A DNA stretch of 64,000 nt from the NCBI GenBank assembly GCA_019096065.1, contig JAGUCH010000002.1, positions 1,934,501 through 1,998,500 on the forward strand. Reading direction: 5' to 3'. The position numbers and the translations under genes are program-made. Below are positions 11,839 to 23,950 of the stretch, in pieces. The stretch is from Paracyclopina nana (Eukaryota; Arthropoda; Copepoda; Cyclopoida; Cyclopettidae). The notes under the pieces were generated by a model, which made no database searches, had not been told where the DNA came from, and worked only from the letters and a program-made list of their open reading frames with translations. Numbering within the stretch: position 1 is the first letter of the stretch; each line of letters begins with the position of its first letter.

Positions 11839-12606
11839 AACAATATACAGCACATAGCGTTCGATGGGAAATTCAATCTGTGATATTAATCATATTTTAA
11901 GGCAGAGCTGCTGACTCAGTTGGCAAAAACGTAGAGCAGGGCTTTAATTTCATACATTTTGATAAGAATTTTATGTGAAAACACCCTCAGCAACATCCGG
12001 GGAAAGGAAGATGAGTCATTCCGCGTTTTCTGTTGCTGTTGCTTTTTTTTCAGGTAATTTCAGTCCTCAAGTGGAAACTCCTCGGTTAACAACCTTTTCA
12101 GTCATCAGTATTAGATAACTTATGCCTACATAAGAAGCTCTTTAAAGAAGTAAGTTCTAGCATTCTGCTCATCAGATTTCAAAGTGCAAAATTGGCTGTA
12201 ACAAAAGGTGATACTGATATTAGGATATTAATGTTTAGTGTCCCTTGCAATAGAGGTGTAATTATAGCCACTTTATTGCTCTCAATCAAGCATGACTCAC
12301 ACAGGTATATTGTATTTTATGTGAAAGAAAGCTCACGTACCAACAACCATCAAGGGGATCATGGATTTCAGTCACCGAGAGCTAGTCAATAAAGCATAAT
12401 AACAACAGTTCACCTTTTTTTACAGTGAAATATTATGCAAAGGCTCCAGGCGTCTTTTCAAGATAATTATTATCTTGATAGGATCTACTACAAGGCAGAC
12501 ACCAAGAGCCCACACTTCTAAGAAATATCAAGACAAAACTCGTTTTACATACATAGTAAACCAGCAGTATTGCAGTGCCCTTCCATCCAGCTAGAACAAT
12601 AATAAT
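11839..12606 (+). other. Intergenic, no gene seen
   Basis: This 770-bp spacer separates two plus-strand genes. It is AT-rich and contains short open frames without start context or splice signals. It should contain the fucosyltransferase 3' UTR and the promoter of the next gene; no TATA box stands out. Confidence 0.4.
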
Positions 12607-15600
12607 ATGGCAACTGCAAGAGGATTCAGCCATATTTTATTTTTTGCTTTGGTGGCAGCTTCTAATGCTCAGCTGATCCTGTTTCCTGATCAAGTCTCAG
12701 ACAGCCCAGCTGAGAGCAACCCTGAGAGGTCTCAGCAATTTGGGATAGCATCACTGGCAGTGGCCTCAGCTGAGACTCAGCTCAACCTACTCAATTCCCT
12801 GAATGCTGATCAAAACAGGTATCTATTTTGGATTACTTTTTTTCTTAAAATTGAGTAATAAGTTATATAATATACTTTATGTTTTGACTTCAAGTTTGGG
12901 AGAAAGTGGACAGACTTTAAGGCTCACAGGAGGCTCAGATGTGAACTCTGGACTTGTTGAGATCAAAGCTGAGGGTGATTGGCATCTCATATGCAATGAT
13001 GACTCATCATGGAACATCCAAGCTGCCACAGTAGCTTGCAGACAGCTTGGCTATGACCTTGGGGCCTTAGCTACTGAAACAGGCCCTTCCAGAATTTCTG
13101 ATTTCACCAAGATTGATGCACAAACCCAAAACTTGCCTGTGAGCATTCACTGCCATGGAGAAGAGCCAACATTGAGCAAATGCCAATGGAGTGTAGGAAA
13201 CTCAACTTGTAACAGAGACACTCAGGCCATTTCTCTAGTTTGTGAAAGGCCTTCTTTGGGTTACTGCCCACCAGACTTCACACCCTTCAATAACCAGTGC
13301 TATGGAATATTCACCAACAGTCTGCCATTTCTGGAAGCTCAGGCCTTTTGCCAAGCCCATGAAGGCCATCTGGTAGAAATTCAAGACCAAATGGAGAATG
13401 ATTTCATTTCAGAGCTTGCCCAGAAGCACAATCCTGTCCTCAAGATTTGGACAGGGGGAGTGGTCACTTCTGTGGTCAATCTCCAAGTGGGCATTTGGCA
13501 TGCTTCTCATCAACCCATAGAGTTCAACAAGTTCCTGAGGAAACCTGAGGAGAACCAGTCTTCTGGTGTCTCCCTAGAGCTCAATGGAGATTACTACTTT
13601 TGGACTCCATTTGACCTGAAATCCCCTCTGCCATTCATTTGTGAGAGGCACTTCATAGACATTGGATGCTTGAGTGACCAACATGGCTCTGAATATGTTG
13701 GAAATGCTAGTAGAACTGAGACTGGGCAAGAATGTCTCTTCTGGAACACTCCAGGATTTGTTCAGTTGTTTTCTGAGCAAGACTCCTGGGAGCACAATTT
13801 TTGCAGGAATCCTGGAGGTCTTGAGGAGCAGCCCATTTGCTACATAGACCTTGAGACTTATGATTACTGCAGAATTCCTAAATGTGGGCAATCAACTCAG
13901 AGAAGAGATGCTGTGTCTGATTTGGAGAACATTTGCAATGAAGCTTTCCCCAGGACAGATCCTTATCCTTCTCATGAATCTGGAGTTTGCCCTCAAGAGC
14001 AATTCAGTTGCCAGCCAGGAGAGTGCATTTTCAACACTCATGTGTGTGATGGTGAGCCTGACTGCTCCAATGGACAAGATGAGGAGAACTGCCTAAAATA
14101 CACCAGCTTGTATGTAGTTGAGCCAGGATTCAAGCTCAAGACCAACATTGATGCCAAGAATGGAGTGTCCGAGGAAGAGTGTGCCAAAATGTGCTCCCAA
14201 TCCAAGCACTGCACTTGCACCTCTTTCTCTTACAACAGTGAAAGGCATAAATGTCTCCTGGGCAATAGGTATTCCAATGAGCCATTTGATTCGCTGCTTG
14301 AGAGGAAACCTTGGAATTATTACTCCCTCAATACATCAGTAAGCAATGGGTGCAACAGAGTGAAAAGGCCAGCCTCTTCTGAAATTGAAGGCTTAAGACT
14401 GGTCAGTGGTCCAGTGGTGGATATTGTCAATGTGAAAATCAATGGAACTTGGGGTGGAGTTTGTGATGATGGATTCAGTTTCAATGAAGCTCATGTGATT
14501 TGCAGACAGCTTGGCTTTGATCTTGGAGCTGAGGAAGTCATCAATGGCCAGGGCACTGATCCAAATGATCCAATGCTGTTGCATGACATGATCTGCAGAG
14601 GTCATGAAAAGCACATCACTGAGTGTGCTTTTGAAGACCACACTCAGCATAGGCATGAATGTGCTGGAACTGAAAAGGCTGGTCTCAGGTAATTACTTCC
14701 GTGAAAAGTCAATGCTTAGTAATAGCTTATAAAAAAAAATTCAGGTGCAGGAAGACAGAAAATACTTGCCTGGATTTTGAGTGGCACTGCAAGACAAAGG
14801 AATGCATCCATGTGAATAATTTGTGTGATGGAAAGCATGAGTGTGCTGATGGATCTGATGAAGATCCCTTCCATTGCTCAGCTCCAACCCAGGTAAAAGA
14901 AAACCTTATAATGTTAAGGCCATATAAAGACTTATTTTGTTTTAGATCCGCTTGGTTGATGGTCCAGATGCAAGATCTGGAAGAGTGGAAATTATGCATA
15001 AAGGTGTATGGGGGACGATTTGTGACGATCACTTTGATGTGGAAGAGGCTCAAGTCATATGTCGAATGCTTGGATTCCCTTCAGAAAATGCTAGACTGTA
15101 TAATGGATCTAATGATTACAGAGGAGATGGTCCAGTCTGGATCAGACTGACAGCTGACAAAGTGTGTTCCGGCAATGAACTCAGCATTGCAGAATGCAAA
15201 GTAATTCCTAATATACTGCAATAATAAAGAGTTGATTCAAAAAATTAAAATTCAATTGCAGGAGCCAGATTTGTGGAATCATGATCACCACTGCAGCCAT
15301 GCTGAGGATGTGGCAGTCACTTGTGATTTCCCTGTGGTGGCAGATTTGTATACCAGCACTCAAGAGCCAAAAGATGTGGATGATTTCAGGGGCAATTTTG
15401 AGACTGCTGACTTGCTCTCCAATGAAGCTGTTGTCTCTTTGGCTGGGCCATCAGAAGATTGTGGTAAAACCAGGCTTGACTTCAGAATTGATGCCATGCC
15501 AAGAATAAGAGGTGGATCCAGTGCATTTAGAGGAGATCATCCTTGGCAAGCCAGTATCAGAGTGAAGGGAAAAGATAACACCTATCATTGGTGTGGTGCA

Positions 15601-16456
15601 TCCATTATTAGCCATTTCCACTTGATTTCTGCTGCTCATTGTTTAAGGGACTTTCCATTAAGCACCTACATTGTGAGAGTTGGTGACCACCTGATAGGTA
15701 AATATTTTATTCATTTAAAAAAACAACAAAGATGGCAGTTATCAATCTTACCTTAAAGATGTGGTTGAAACTGAAGAGGCAGAATATGAAATTGAAAAGG
15801 TTGTCTACCATGACAACTTCAATGTTGGACCATACCTGAATAATGACATTGCCATTGTTGTGATCAAAGCCAATGATTCTAGTGGAATGCAGTTTGGCCA
15901 ATATGTCTCCCCCATTTGCCTGCCATCTTCCAATTTGGTCTACCCACCCAACCTCAACTTGACCATCACTGGATGGGGCAAAGTTGGCTTTGAAGGTGCT
16001 CATTCAGATGCTTCTGGCTTGCCAAGGTTGAATGCTGAAGGAGCTGTCATTGAGCTGCAAGAAGCCACAATTCCACTGCTTTCAAGCAACAAATGCACTG
16101 CACCAAAAGTAAAGTTTTGTTATTTATTAAGTAAAAATTGTTTAAAAAAGTAATTTTAATATAGGTGTATGGCAAAGAAAAAATAAGCATTGGTATGTTT
16201 TGTGCTGGGGATTTGGATGGCAAACAGGATGCTTGTCAAGGAGACTCTGGAGGCCCTGCTGTGGCTGAAGTCAATGGCAAATACACCTTATTTGGTATTA
16301 AACTATGAAAAAATCAAAAAATCTTAAATATAAATGATTTTATCCCAAGGAGTGACAAGCTGGGGCTATGGATGTGGAAGACCAAACAAGCCAGGAGTTT
16401 ACACAAAGGTCAGAGAATACAGTAAATGGATTGAGGACAAAATCAAATCAAGTTGA
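12607..16456 (+). CDS. Neurotrypsin-like mosaic serine protease (SRCR/CTLD/kringle/LDLa/PAN/trypsin)
   Basis: Exons 12607-12818, 12895-14688, 14745-14892, 14946-15200, 15262-15697, 15759-16108, 16165-16294 and 16350-16456 encode 1143 aa. Order by rough residue: signal peptide 1-21; SRCR 79-187; C-type lectin-like 193-320; kringle 326-401 (CRIPKC end); LDLa 435-470 ([16 protein letters not shown]); PAN/apple 472-560; SRCR 569-670; LDLa; SRCR; trypsin domain from about 883 after RIRGG. The catalytic triad is intact: His in SAAHC, Asp in NNDIAIV, Ser in GDSGGP, with DACQGD before the serine giving trypsin-like specificity. It is a secreted zymogen, related in architecture to neurotrypsin/Tequila-type proteases. 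Exon 2 packs most non-catalytic domains into one 1.8-kb exon. A convergent protease gene ends 150 bp away. Confidence 0.9.
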
Positions 16457-16571
16457 AAGGCTTTGAGTACTTGATCATCACACCAAAGACTGCTAAGTGT
16501 TATAATACATTGTATTCCTTTTGTTAACTGTACATATATTATACAATTGTAATACTAATTATTGAATATAG

Positions 16572-16597
16572 TCTTTATTCCCTTCTGTCACAATAAA
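16572..16597. terminator. Back-to-back polyadenylation signals of convergent genes
   Basis: AATAAA for the plus-strand protease is at 16592-16597, and AATAAA read on the minus strand is at 16572-16577 for the opposite protease. The two 3' UTRs therefore meet or overlap in the 151-bp spacer between stop codons. Confidence 0.6.
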
Positions 16598-16607
16598 TAG
16601 AAAATGA

Positions 16608-19128
16608 TCAAGGAGTCTGCTCATGGCTGCTAAAGTAAGTCCAATCATGCATGGTTTGCCTGACCCATGCCAAAGTGTGAGCAACTTTATGAAAGATTAC
16701 TGGTTGGGCCCCACACACACTGGGCCCATTGGAAACAATGCCAATCAGTGTCCACCTGTCCTGGTCATCCTGGATTTGCAGGCCACCTCCGGAATCTCCA
16801 GGGCAGGCACTGGTGTCAGTGTAGGAGCCTCCAGCACACAATTGGTCACTGTACACTCCCAGACCAGTTTGAATGGCACATCCATAATCAGACAAAATGG
16901 GAACAGCTGCTGCCTGAAGGATATTTGAGTGGGGAGCCCCTTCCTCACGTCCCAGTCGACCCCAGCCTACCACTGTGGCCAGGGTTCCTGGGGGAGGCTC
17001 CAAAGGCTCCTGGGGCATGCATATGGGAGCCACATTGGGAGCAGGCCTCACTGGCCTCTCTAACAGCATGAGGGCCACGTCAAATCGAGGCTCACTCTCA
17101 ATCACCCCATTGGACCTGTATCTCATGACATTTCTGTATTCCGGATGCCTGAAGACATAGGTGACCAGGTAGGATTCTGGAGCGTAGGCCTCATCACTGA
17201 GCATGTCATATTCACCAAGTATGACTTTGTAAGTGATTTCACTTTGTGAGATCTCAGTTGAACAGTCTGGACTCAGGCAGTACTGGGTGCAATGGCCTGC
17301 TGTCAGGATCCATTTGGGGTCAATCAGGGTGCCCCCGCACACCTTGTCAATGCCAGGACCCTTGATTTTGATGTGGGCAGTCCAGGGAAACTGGCCATAG
17401 CCGGCCTCCAGCCCACCCATGATTTTCCTCTGAGCATTCTTGCTAATGCCACAAGTGTAGTAAGAGACATCCGGATCATGAGGAAGAGCTGGAGTGCTCC
17501 CCTGAATGGTATTAAAAATGGGATCCCTGGGATCTGGACCAATGACTGAGTCAGTGTACTGAAAAAATTGAACATCATCAGGATGTGGGGAATTATGCAC
17601 ATCATTTGTGGTAAGGTGTGTGCTAGCATGAAAAATCCCTTACTTGTACGTTTGGGCTGTAAAGTCCCAATGATCTTCCGGATTTCTGCCTATTTCGTTT
17701 TGGAGCTCCCCAAGATGTACAGCAAGAGTCAAACATTCCAGGGCATTCTTCGTGAGCTTCCCAGTCCACTTTTTGCCCGGAAAACATGCACGTAAACATG
17801 TTTTGGCAAGTTCCGGAGCAACCGGTTAACCGGTTTTGCAGGTGCTTTTTCCGCCTGTGTCGATGTTGTCTGGGCCTGCGATTTCTTGGCCTGCGATGAT
17901 AATTGTCTTCATCTGAAATATAATATGGAAAAAAATTGCAAAATCAGGAACTACATTTCCAGCTGCCAAAACAAAAATGTTATGCACAATAAGCAAGATT
18001 TGCACAGCAGCAGCAGACGCATGAATTGATGAATATTTTTCCTTGAATGCATTGGGGAGACAAGCATTTTTTCAATTGAATGCGAATTTCCCATGGTCAT
18101 TTTGCAACAGAAAAGGGGCAATTAAAGCTGGCTCTTTCTCCCATAAATCACAGTCAGCCAATAGATAGTCAGCAAAATTTGCCAATCATCGTTTTGGCAC
18201 TGATTTTGGCAGGGCTAAAAACATACATGCATATTGCAAAATAATCATTTTTATGGCCATTTTGTCATACTTCTCATAACTACAACTTCCTTGTTAATTA
18301 TTGCATTGATCAAAAAGCATGACAAGGCTCGAAATCAGGTTTTAAGCTAAGTTATGCACGTACCTGGGATGAGAAGCTCGTCACTTTTTTGAAATTCAAT
18401 TTCGTTTGTTAATTGAGAGTCCACAGAGGGCTCTGATGGCACAACTACAGCTTCGGCCTCTTCTCGCGTTGGAACCCAATATGGCCTCTTATTGCCCACA
18501 GACTTCCAATTGTCACGAATATTGGACTGAATTTGCTCAATGGTGGAGGACGTGGAGATGGGGAAGAATGCCTGCAAAAAATCCCGATGAATTTCTGATA
18601 TCCTGAATTAAAGTGTGTTGCCAAGCCAAGTGGAAAAAAGGTCAATTTTCAAGTGGGAATGCAGCAGCATAAAAACCACACATCCATGTTGAAATCGATC
18701 CTAATGTGTTCGCATTTAAAAGAGAAATTTTGGCGGAAAAAAAATTCCATTTTATTGCTAAATTACACCGAAGAAGCGGACGAATTTGGCAATGATAATT
18801 AGCAATCTATTTTTGGCCATCTATTACTAATTATGGCAGCTAGAAGACAATTAAGCTGGCATTGGTGCTAATTCACGTACTGATGACCTTTTCAGGGCTT
18901 AATGATGAAATTGTCTGAGTAAAAAATTAATGCTGCCTGCGGTTTCACAGCTGATTATGAAATAAGAAGATGGACTGGACTTACCTGTCGATTCCCAGTT
19001 AACTGGATTGATTCGTGTGAATTTCCATAAAAAGTCCGCACTCGATTTGGCACTTGTACGACTTCTTGTGCCCAATGCAGTTGAGGCAGGAGAAGCAAGA
19101 GGGGAAAAGCCCTTGGCAAGGACTTCAT
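16608..19128 (-). CDS. Secreted clip-like S1 serine protease
   Basis: Exons 19128-18985, 18571-18364, 17912-17644 and 17558-16608 encode 523 aa, all in phase. The start MKSLPRAFPLLLLLPQLHWAQ is a signal peptide. A Ser/Thr-rich and then Arg-rich linker leads to a compact cysteine region (CSGTCQNMFTCMF ... CPGMFDSCC) resembling a clip-type or other disulfide knot. The S1 domain starts after RKIMGG. The triad is present: His in TAGHC, Asp in FDVALMLL, Ser in CPGDSGGG, so it should be an active enzyme rather than a serine-protease homologue. An extra cysteine-containing insertion follows the catalytic His (QYCLSPDC). Proteases of this type act in arthropod haemolymph cascades (melanisation, clotting, Toll); the specific role here is inference. 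Confidence 0.87.
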
Positions 19129-22027
19129 TTTGTCTTTTTGGGGCTTCACAATTTACATTTCGTCATGATTTTGCCCCTGCAGCAGCTTGCCAAGTGATGG
19201 ACTGAGTTGAAACTGTTGTTGCTCCTCCGCGCGTCACACGAGGAGATCGATGCGTCGCGATGCGTTTTCCTACTCACAAGACGCGACGCGCGACGCACAA
19301 ACCACGTGGGAGTGACGCAGATTCTCTCTCTCAGCTTGCCTCAAGGCTTGACCTTAAACCAGCCTCACCCTCAATGTAACTCGCACCCATTTTTACATTT
19401 TTATTTGGCAACAAAACGAGCTTTGCATGCTGGCACTTTTTAGGTAGATCCCACAATGCAGCTAAGCAAAGCAAAGTAAATATCAGCTCATTTCTGCTTA
19501 GATTGGCACCAAAGTCGGTGGGACTCTCAAAATGGTTTACTTCTGGTGGGAATTGAATGCGATGCGGTGTACTCAATTTCCATTGCTTAAGGCCGTTCTC
19601 ATATTGCCGGAAAAAGCTAAGCTAAGGTAAAAATAGCTAAGCTAAGGTAAAAATAGCTAAGCAAATGCTCAACATTTCAAGCAAAGTCGCTGTTTTTAGT
19701 GAATGTTGAGCGAAATAACCGGTTTTCGTTGCATAATTTTTACCTTAGCTTAGCTTTTTCCGGCAATATGAGAACGGGCTTTATCCTAGCTTTGCTTTGC
19801 TTTAAGATGTGAAAACAGATGCTTTTTATATTACCGACTCCAAATCGGGCCAAATTAGGCATCAACAATTATTGGGCAACTCTGGTGAATCCCACCAATT
19901 TTGGCAGCAAATGGCTGAGCAGTTGCTGAGAAATGAGCGATTGAAGTCACTTAGCTTAAGATGCATGGCTGACTATTTGTTGTGGGATCGACCCATCTGC
20001 GTACTGCCTTGTTGATGAATGGCCTCAAAAGCAGTTTTGATGAAAAACACACATGCGTGGCTTGAACTGTGCAAAAATGCCCATACTGTGGAAAAATACG
20101 CAATTGATGCCTTTCTTTCCAGGAACATGCTTTAATTTACAATTGGATGCAATTCTGATGAAATTTGCAGGTAATGCTAATTTTGCCAAACTATCTAGCT
20201 ACTTGAATTGGCCTTGCTGCTTTTCTTCTGATAGAAAATGGATAAAAACTCGCATAAAGGAGCCTTTCGTCATGGCTAATTGTGTCAAAACATCCGATTC
20301 AAGTAGGTTATACGCTGCCTTTTTCCGTGAAATGTGCTGAGAAAAAGTCGATTTCATTATATTCAAAGCCTGTTGTGTGGGACGAGAGAGATGTGTGTGT
20401 ATTTTTTACTCAAGGAGTCGTTTCATAACTATGGTAATAGATGATAAGAAATCCGCTATCAGCAGCATTCCCAGGATCAAATTACGAAAACTTTTTTTAC
20501 AGGAACATTTCCCTATATGATAATTACAGGGAGTGGCTAAACGAGGCATAGAAAATCAGGTTTCCCAGAAATCCCTGAAATCTGGGCTGCTAAATCTTGC
20601 CTGGGTCTTGACAGCAAAAAAATTAAGATTTTGACAAAAAGCCTCCAGATTACATGAGATACTAAAAAGCTACAAATGAGAAAAATCAAGTTTAGAAATG
20701 CAAAGGATAGATGAGTTTTTTTCTTCCTTTTTTCAATTTGTATCTTTTCACTGGAATGGCACTCGCGTATTTACTAGTAAATAGATAATAAGGCACACGA
20801 GGATTGTGGAATACTTATATGCTACCAGAGGTGAAAGTTGAATCCCATTTAATTAGGCAAAAGTCCGTGAAATGACGGCACTTCATCATCTAGAATTTAG
20901 CCAAGTGTTGACAAAAATGGCCTTTTCCATCGCATCATTTGCTGCTGATAAATGTGGAAAAGCTGAAAAAATAAAATTAATCCTGCCTAATTAATGGATT
21001 ATTTTTGCAGCACCAAATGAGGTGTGAAAGGTCGCGAAATGGCAGGAATTTCTTTCTACATTCAAATTCGCATAATGACCGAGTACCTCAGCCTTTTAGG
21101 GCAAGGTGATATGATGTTATCAGCTAAAGTCAATCCTTTCTCCGTAAGAGAATAGCAGGATTCATTTCTTTGTCATTGTCAAGTGAGACAAAGGTGAAGA
21201 AGGAAGAGCAAGGCCACAAAATATGGATCAATTGCTCTGAAGGATAAAAAAAGGCTATGCATGTATCATACTTTATGACTTGGCACCATATCACGTTTTT
21301 CTATTACAGCCAAGAAAATAAGTCTTACCGCACAGTTACAAGCCCAATTTTCAGCCCCGAAAAAAAAGTGGTTTTTTTTCTGGGTAAATCCCTGCGAATT
21401 GCTAAAAGTGTGTGACATCAGTGTCAAGGCTAAATTACACTACGTCGAGGTGAACGAGCTGAATTTGCATTTTAACTGGCAAGTCCAATTAAAAGCACTT
21501 CTAGTCCACACTACACACCTGGTTTTTCTTTAAGCCCTGAAGGTGCTTCAATAAATGAATAGAAAATAGCACTCAAATTGTGAACAGCAGAGGGGAAAAT
21601 TGGAGCCACTTTTTGTGCATTTTCGACACAAAACAAATCATTGCAACATAATAATCAAAAGAGGATTTCTTTGACACTAAAAGGACCTCAAAAAACTGCT
21701 TCCACTCCTTTGCATTTGTTTTCACTTTCAAAATAATGTATAGAGGATAAAATCTCAAAACGTGAACCTCTTTGACAAAGGGGATGATGATTAATGATCC
21801 AAAAATCATGGCAACTTCTATAGTGTGCTTTTTTGCAGGTACTTTTTGTCACCCCACCTCAGCCCCACACACTCAAATGGTAATCTCAGTTGAGATAAAA
21901 ATCCTTTTTAGTAGCCTTACTGGGGCGTGGCCCAAGATAAAAATGGTCAAGACACTCCCATGTTAATTTCTAGAGGGTCAAACTTTTTATTGGTCCACTC
22001 TTTTATGATCCAACTTGCCATAATAAT
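19129..22027. other. Gene-free intergenic DNA
   Basis: Apart from the palindromic element at 19591-19779, I see no gene. A CpG-rich patch with GCGTCGCGATGCG-like sequence at 19225-19320 lies just upstream of the minus-strand protease and is a likely part of its promoter. The rest is AT-rich with short unconvincing frames. Confidence 0.5.
19591..19779. mobile_element. MITE, TIR GGCCGTTCTCATATTGCCGG
   Basis: The left end GGCCGTTCTCATATTGCCGG is mirrored at the right end (19760-19779) with one mismatch. The inner arms continue as AAAAAGCTAAGCTAAGG on the left and its complement on the right. It has no coding capacity. A diverged second copy is at 44526-44794. Confidence 0.75.
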
Positions 22028-22182
22028 AGCCCGGTTCCAACAACAAAATAAGTATAGTATAAGTATGATTAACCAGTATAGTATGGTACAGCTGAGCGCG
22101 CGAGCTAGCAGGCACCATACTATACTTATAAGTATAAGTAAGGTGTCCATACTATACTGATTTTCATTGTTGGAACCGGGCT
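22028..22182. mobile_element. 155-bp MITE, TIR AGCCCGGTTCCAACAA, copy 1
   Basis: Perfect terminal inverted repeats AGCCCGGTTCCAACAA enclose a mostly palindromic body rich in AGTATAGTATAAGTA-like steps. Both flanks have AAT, suggesting a 3-bp target-site duplication. Copy 2 at 40310-40464 has the same length and only a few substitutions, so the family was recently active. Confidence 0.82.
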
Positions 22183-23010
22183 AATATTATGACAATGATT
22201 TCCAGTGCAAAAAAGTTCTTCATCAATTTTTTATAAGTGAAAATGGAGAAGGAATCGCATAAATAGCCACTCATTTGAAGGGATACGTTAATTTGACGAA
22301 AATTTTAATGGCACTCATCAGTGTGCATATTATGCACTTTTTGCATTTTACTACAAGTGCATGTTGCATATTTTATGTAGCAATTAAGTGCAATTAACGA
22401 GGCATAGCCCTGATAAAATCCCGAGAGGGAAAACTCTCGCAGAATATTAAAAATGTCCCCAAAATGAATAAAATTGAGGTCGTATTAGCAAAGCAATTGT
22501 GCTGTCTCTGTTTTACAAGCTGGGAAAATTCCAAGGTTTTCACGAGATTCCACAAGAAGATGTGTGACATTTTGCTTCATTTGAGACGAGACCACAAACC
22601 ACAAAATGTGATGCTACTTAGGTGAATTCAGGTGTCTGGATATAAACAACACAGTGGGGGGAAAAATCCACACCGAATTTATGAGAAATGAGAGGAGAAA
22701 ATTAATTTCCCAATTTCCAAGCAGTCAAGGCATAAATCAAGCATTTAATAGATTTTTCGACACCTTTACACTGGGGAAGTTGGGGAGAAGTCTTTGTTTA
22801 AAAATGGCCCAATTTCATTAAAAATTAGGTGTCGTCTTTGTGGCTGTCCTTGAAGAACTTCCTGCTGCTGTAATAGCAGAATTGGTCAACCTTTACACTA
22901 TTTTAGTGTACCCCTTTTTCACCTTGAGTGGAAAAAGTCGAACAAAAGGCAACAATGATCAAAGGTACTTTTCGGAATTGGGTGGAAGCAATAGAATACC
23001 TTTTATTAGT

Positions 23011-23200
23011 GTTCTTGATATTCCTCCGCGACTTCGTTTTACTACGTTATAGGGTAACGCGTAGAGGCATCAGCTGACCCCATTTTGTTCAGTTCATGGG
23101 GATTTCTATGTAGTGAATTGAACAAAATGAGTACAGCTGATTTTCTCTACGGTTCACCCTATTACGTAGTAAAACGAAGTCGCGGAGGAATATCTAGAAC
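23011..23200. mobile_element. Palindromic MITE with GATATTCCTCCGCGACTTCG arms
   Basis: The sequence from GATATTCCTCCGCGACTTCG onward is mirrored at 23178-23197 with near-perfect 45-bp arms (through GTTTTACTACGTTATAGGG). The centre is short and non-coding. It abuts the SINE copy at 23206. Confidence 0.72.
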
Positions 23201-23205
23201 CCTAC

Positions 23206-23480
23206 CTTTTATATGATGGAAAGCAATTTTCGCATGTATAATTCAGTTTACCAATTTGTCTCAGTTCATATTACTACACATATATAAAAGCTCTGACGTT
23301 TAACTTTATCAAGTGACACACATTATAAAGTATTTTATAAGGTGTGTTGCTCCTCTGTTACAATGATATTGTCCTAAGAAGTAAATCCGAAAAAAGGAGA
23401 AAAAATGCCATATATGGGGATCGAACCCTGAATGCCAGGATTAGGAATCCAGCGCTCTACCGACTGAGCTACCATTACAG
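23206..23480 (-). mobile_element. tRNA-derived SINE, copy A
   Basis: A tRNA-like head (about 23408-23480, minus strand) has recognisable A box (TAGCTCAGTCGG) and B box (GGTTCGATCCC) but mismatched acceptor, anticodon and T stems, so it is not a functional tRNA. The body and tail (TCAGAGCTTTTATATAT, then CTGAATTATACATGCG) match copy B near 42737-43012 over about 260 bp in the opposite orientation. Confidence 0.72.
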
Positions 23481-23784
23481 ATAGAAAAATTGTTGTTAGA
23501 ATTCCTTTTATTCTTCTTCTAAGCTGAGCTAAGCTTAGTAGAAGAGTAGAGTCTCTATCAGAGATACCAGACAAAACTTTATCTAACAGATCTTTAAGCT
23601 CCAAAAAGTGCCAAATTCAAAATGCACAATTTTTAATTGGTTGAATAACGCTTTCAACTACTCTTGCCCTACTGAGGGCCTCTCAACCCAAGCCTTCAAA
23701 GTAATGGATCAGATGCTAAGTCAAGATTGCATGGTCTGGTAACTTCATTTACATTTGAAAATTACTTTCCATCATATAAAATCG

Positions 23785-23950
23785 TATATATATGTAAACT
23801 AATTATAAAACAGGCTTACAAAATATCTGAGCTCATTTTGCAAAGTAAAAATCTCGTAGCATTACTTAAAATGCCACTCGATTTTCACTTTACAAAATTT
23901 GCTCAGCTATTTTATTAGCTTGTTTTATAAATTGTTTACATATATAAATA
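23785..23950. repeat. Long inverted repeat next to SINE copy A
   Basis: Two arms of about 70 bp are inverted around 23872: the left arm begins TATATATGTAAACTAATT and the right arm ends AATTGTTTACATATATA. A related, partly truncated copy lies at 42568-42712, again on the head side of the SINE. The stretch 23481-23784 between the element and SINE A has no gene and ends with a fragment resembling the SINE tail (CTTTCCATCATATAAAA). Confidence 0.6.

Noticed and set aside
23408-23480. tRNA-Arg (CCT)-like sequence
   Set aside because: Acceptor, anticodon and T stems contain mismatches and the sequence continues into a body shared with another copy, so it is a SINE head and not a tRNA gene.
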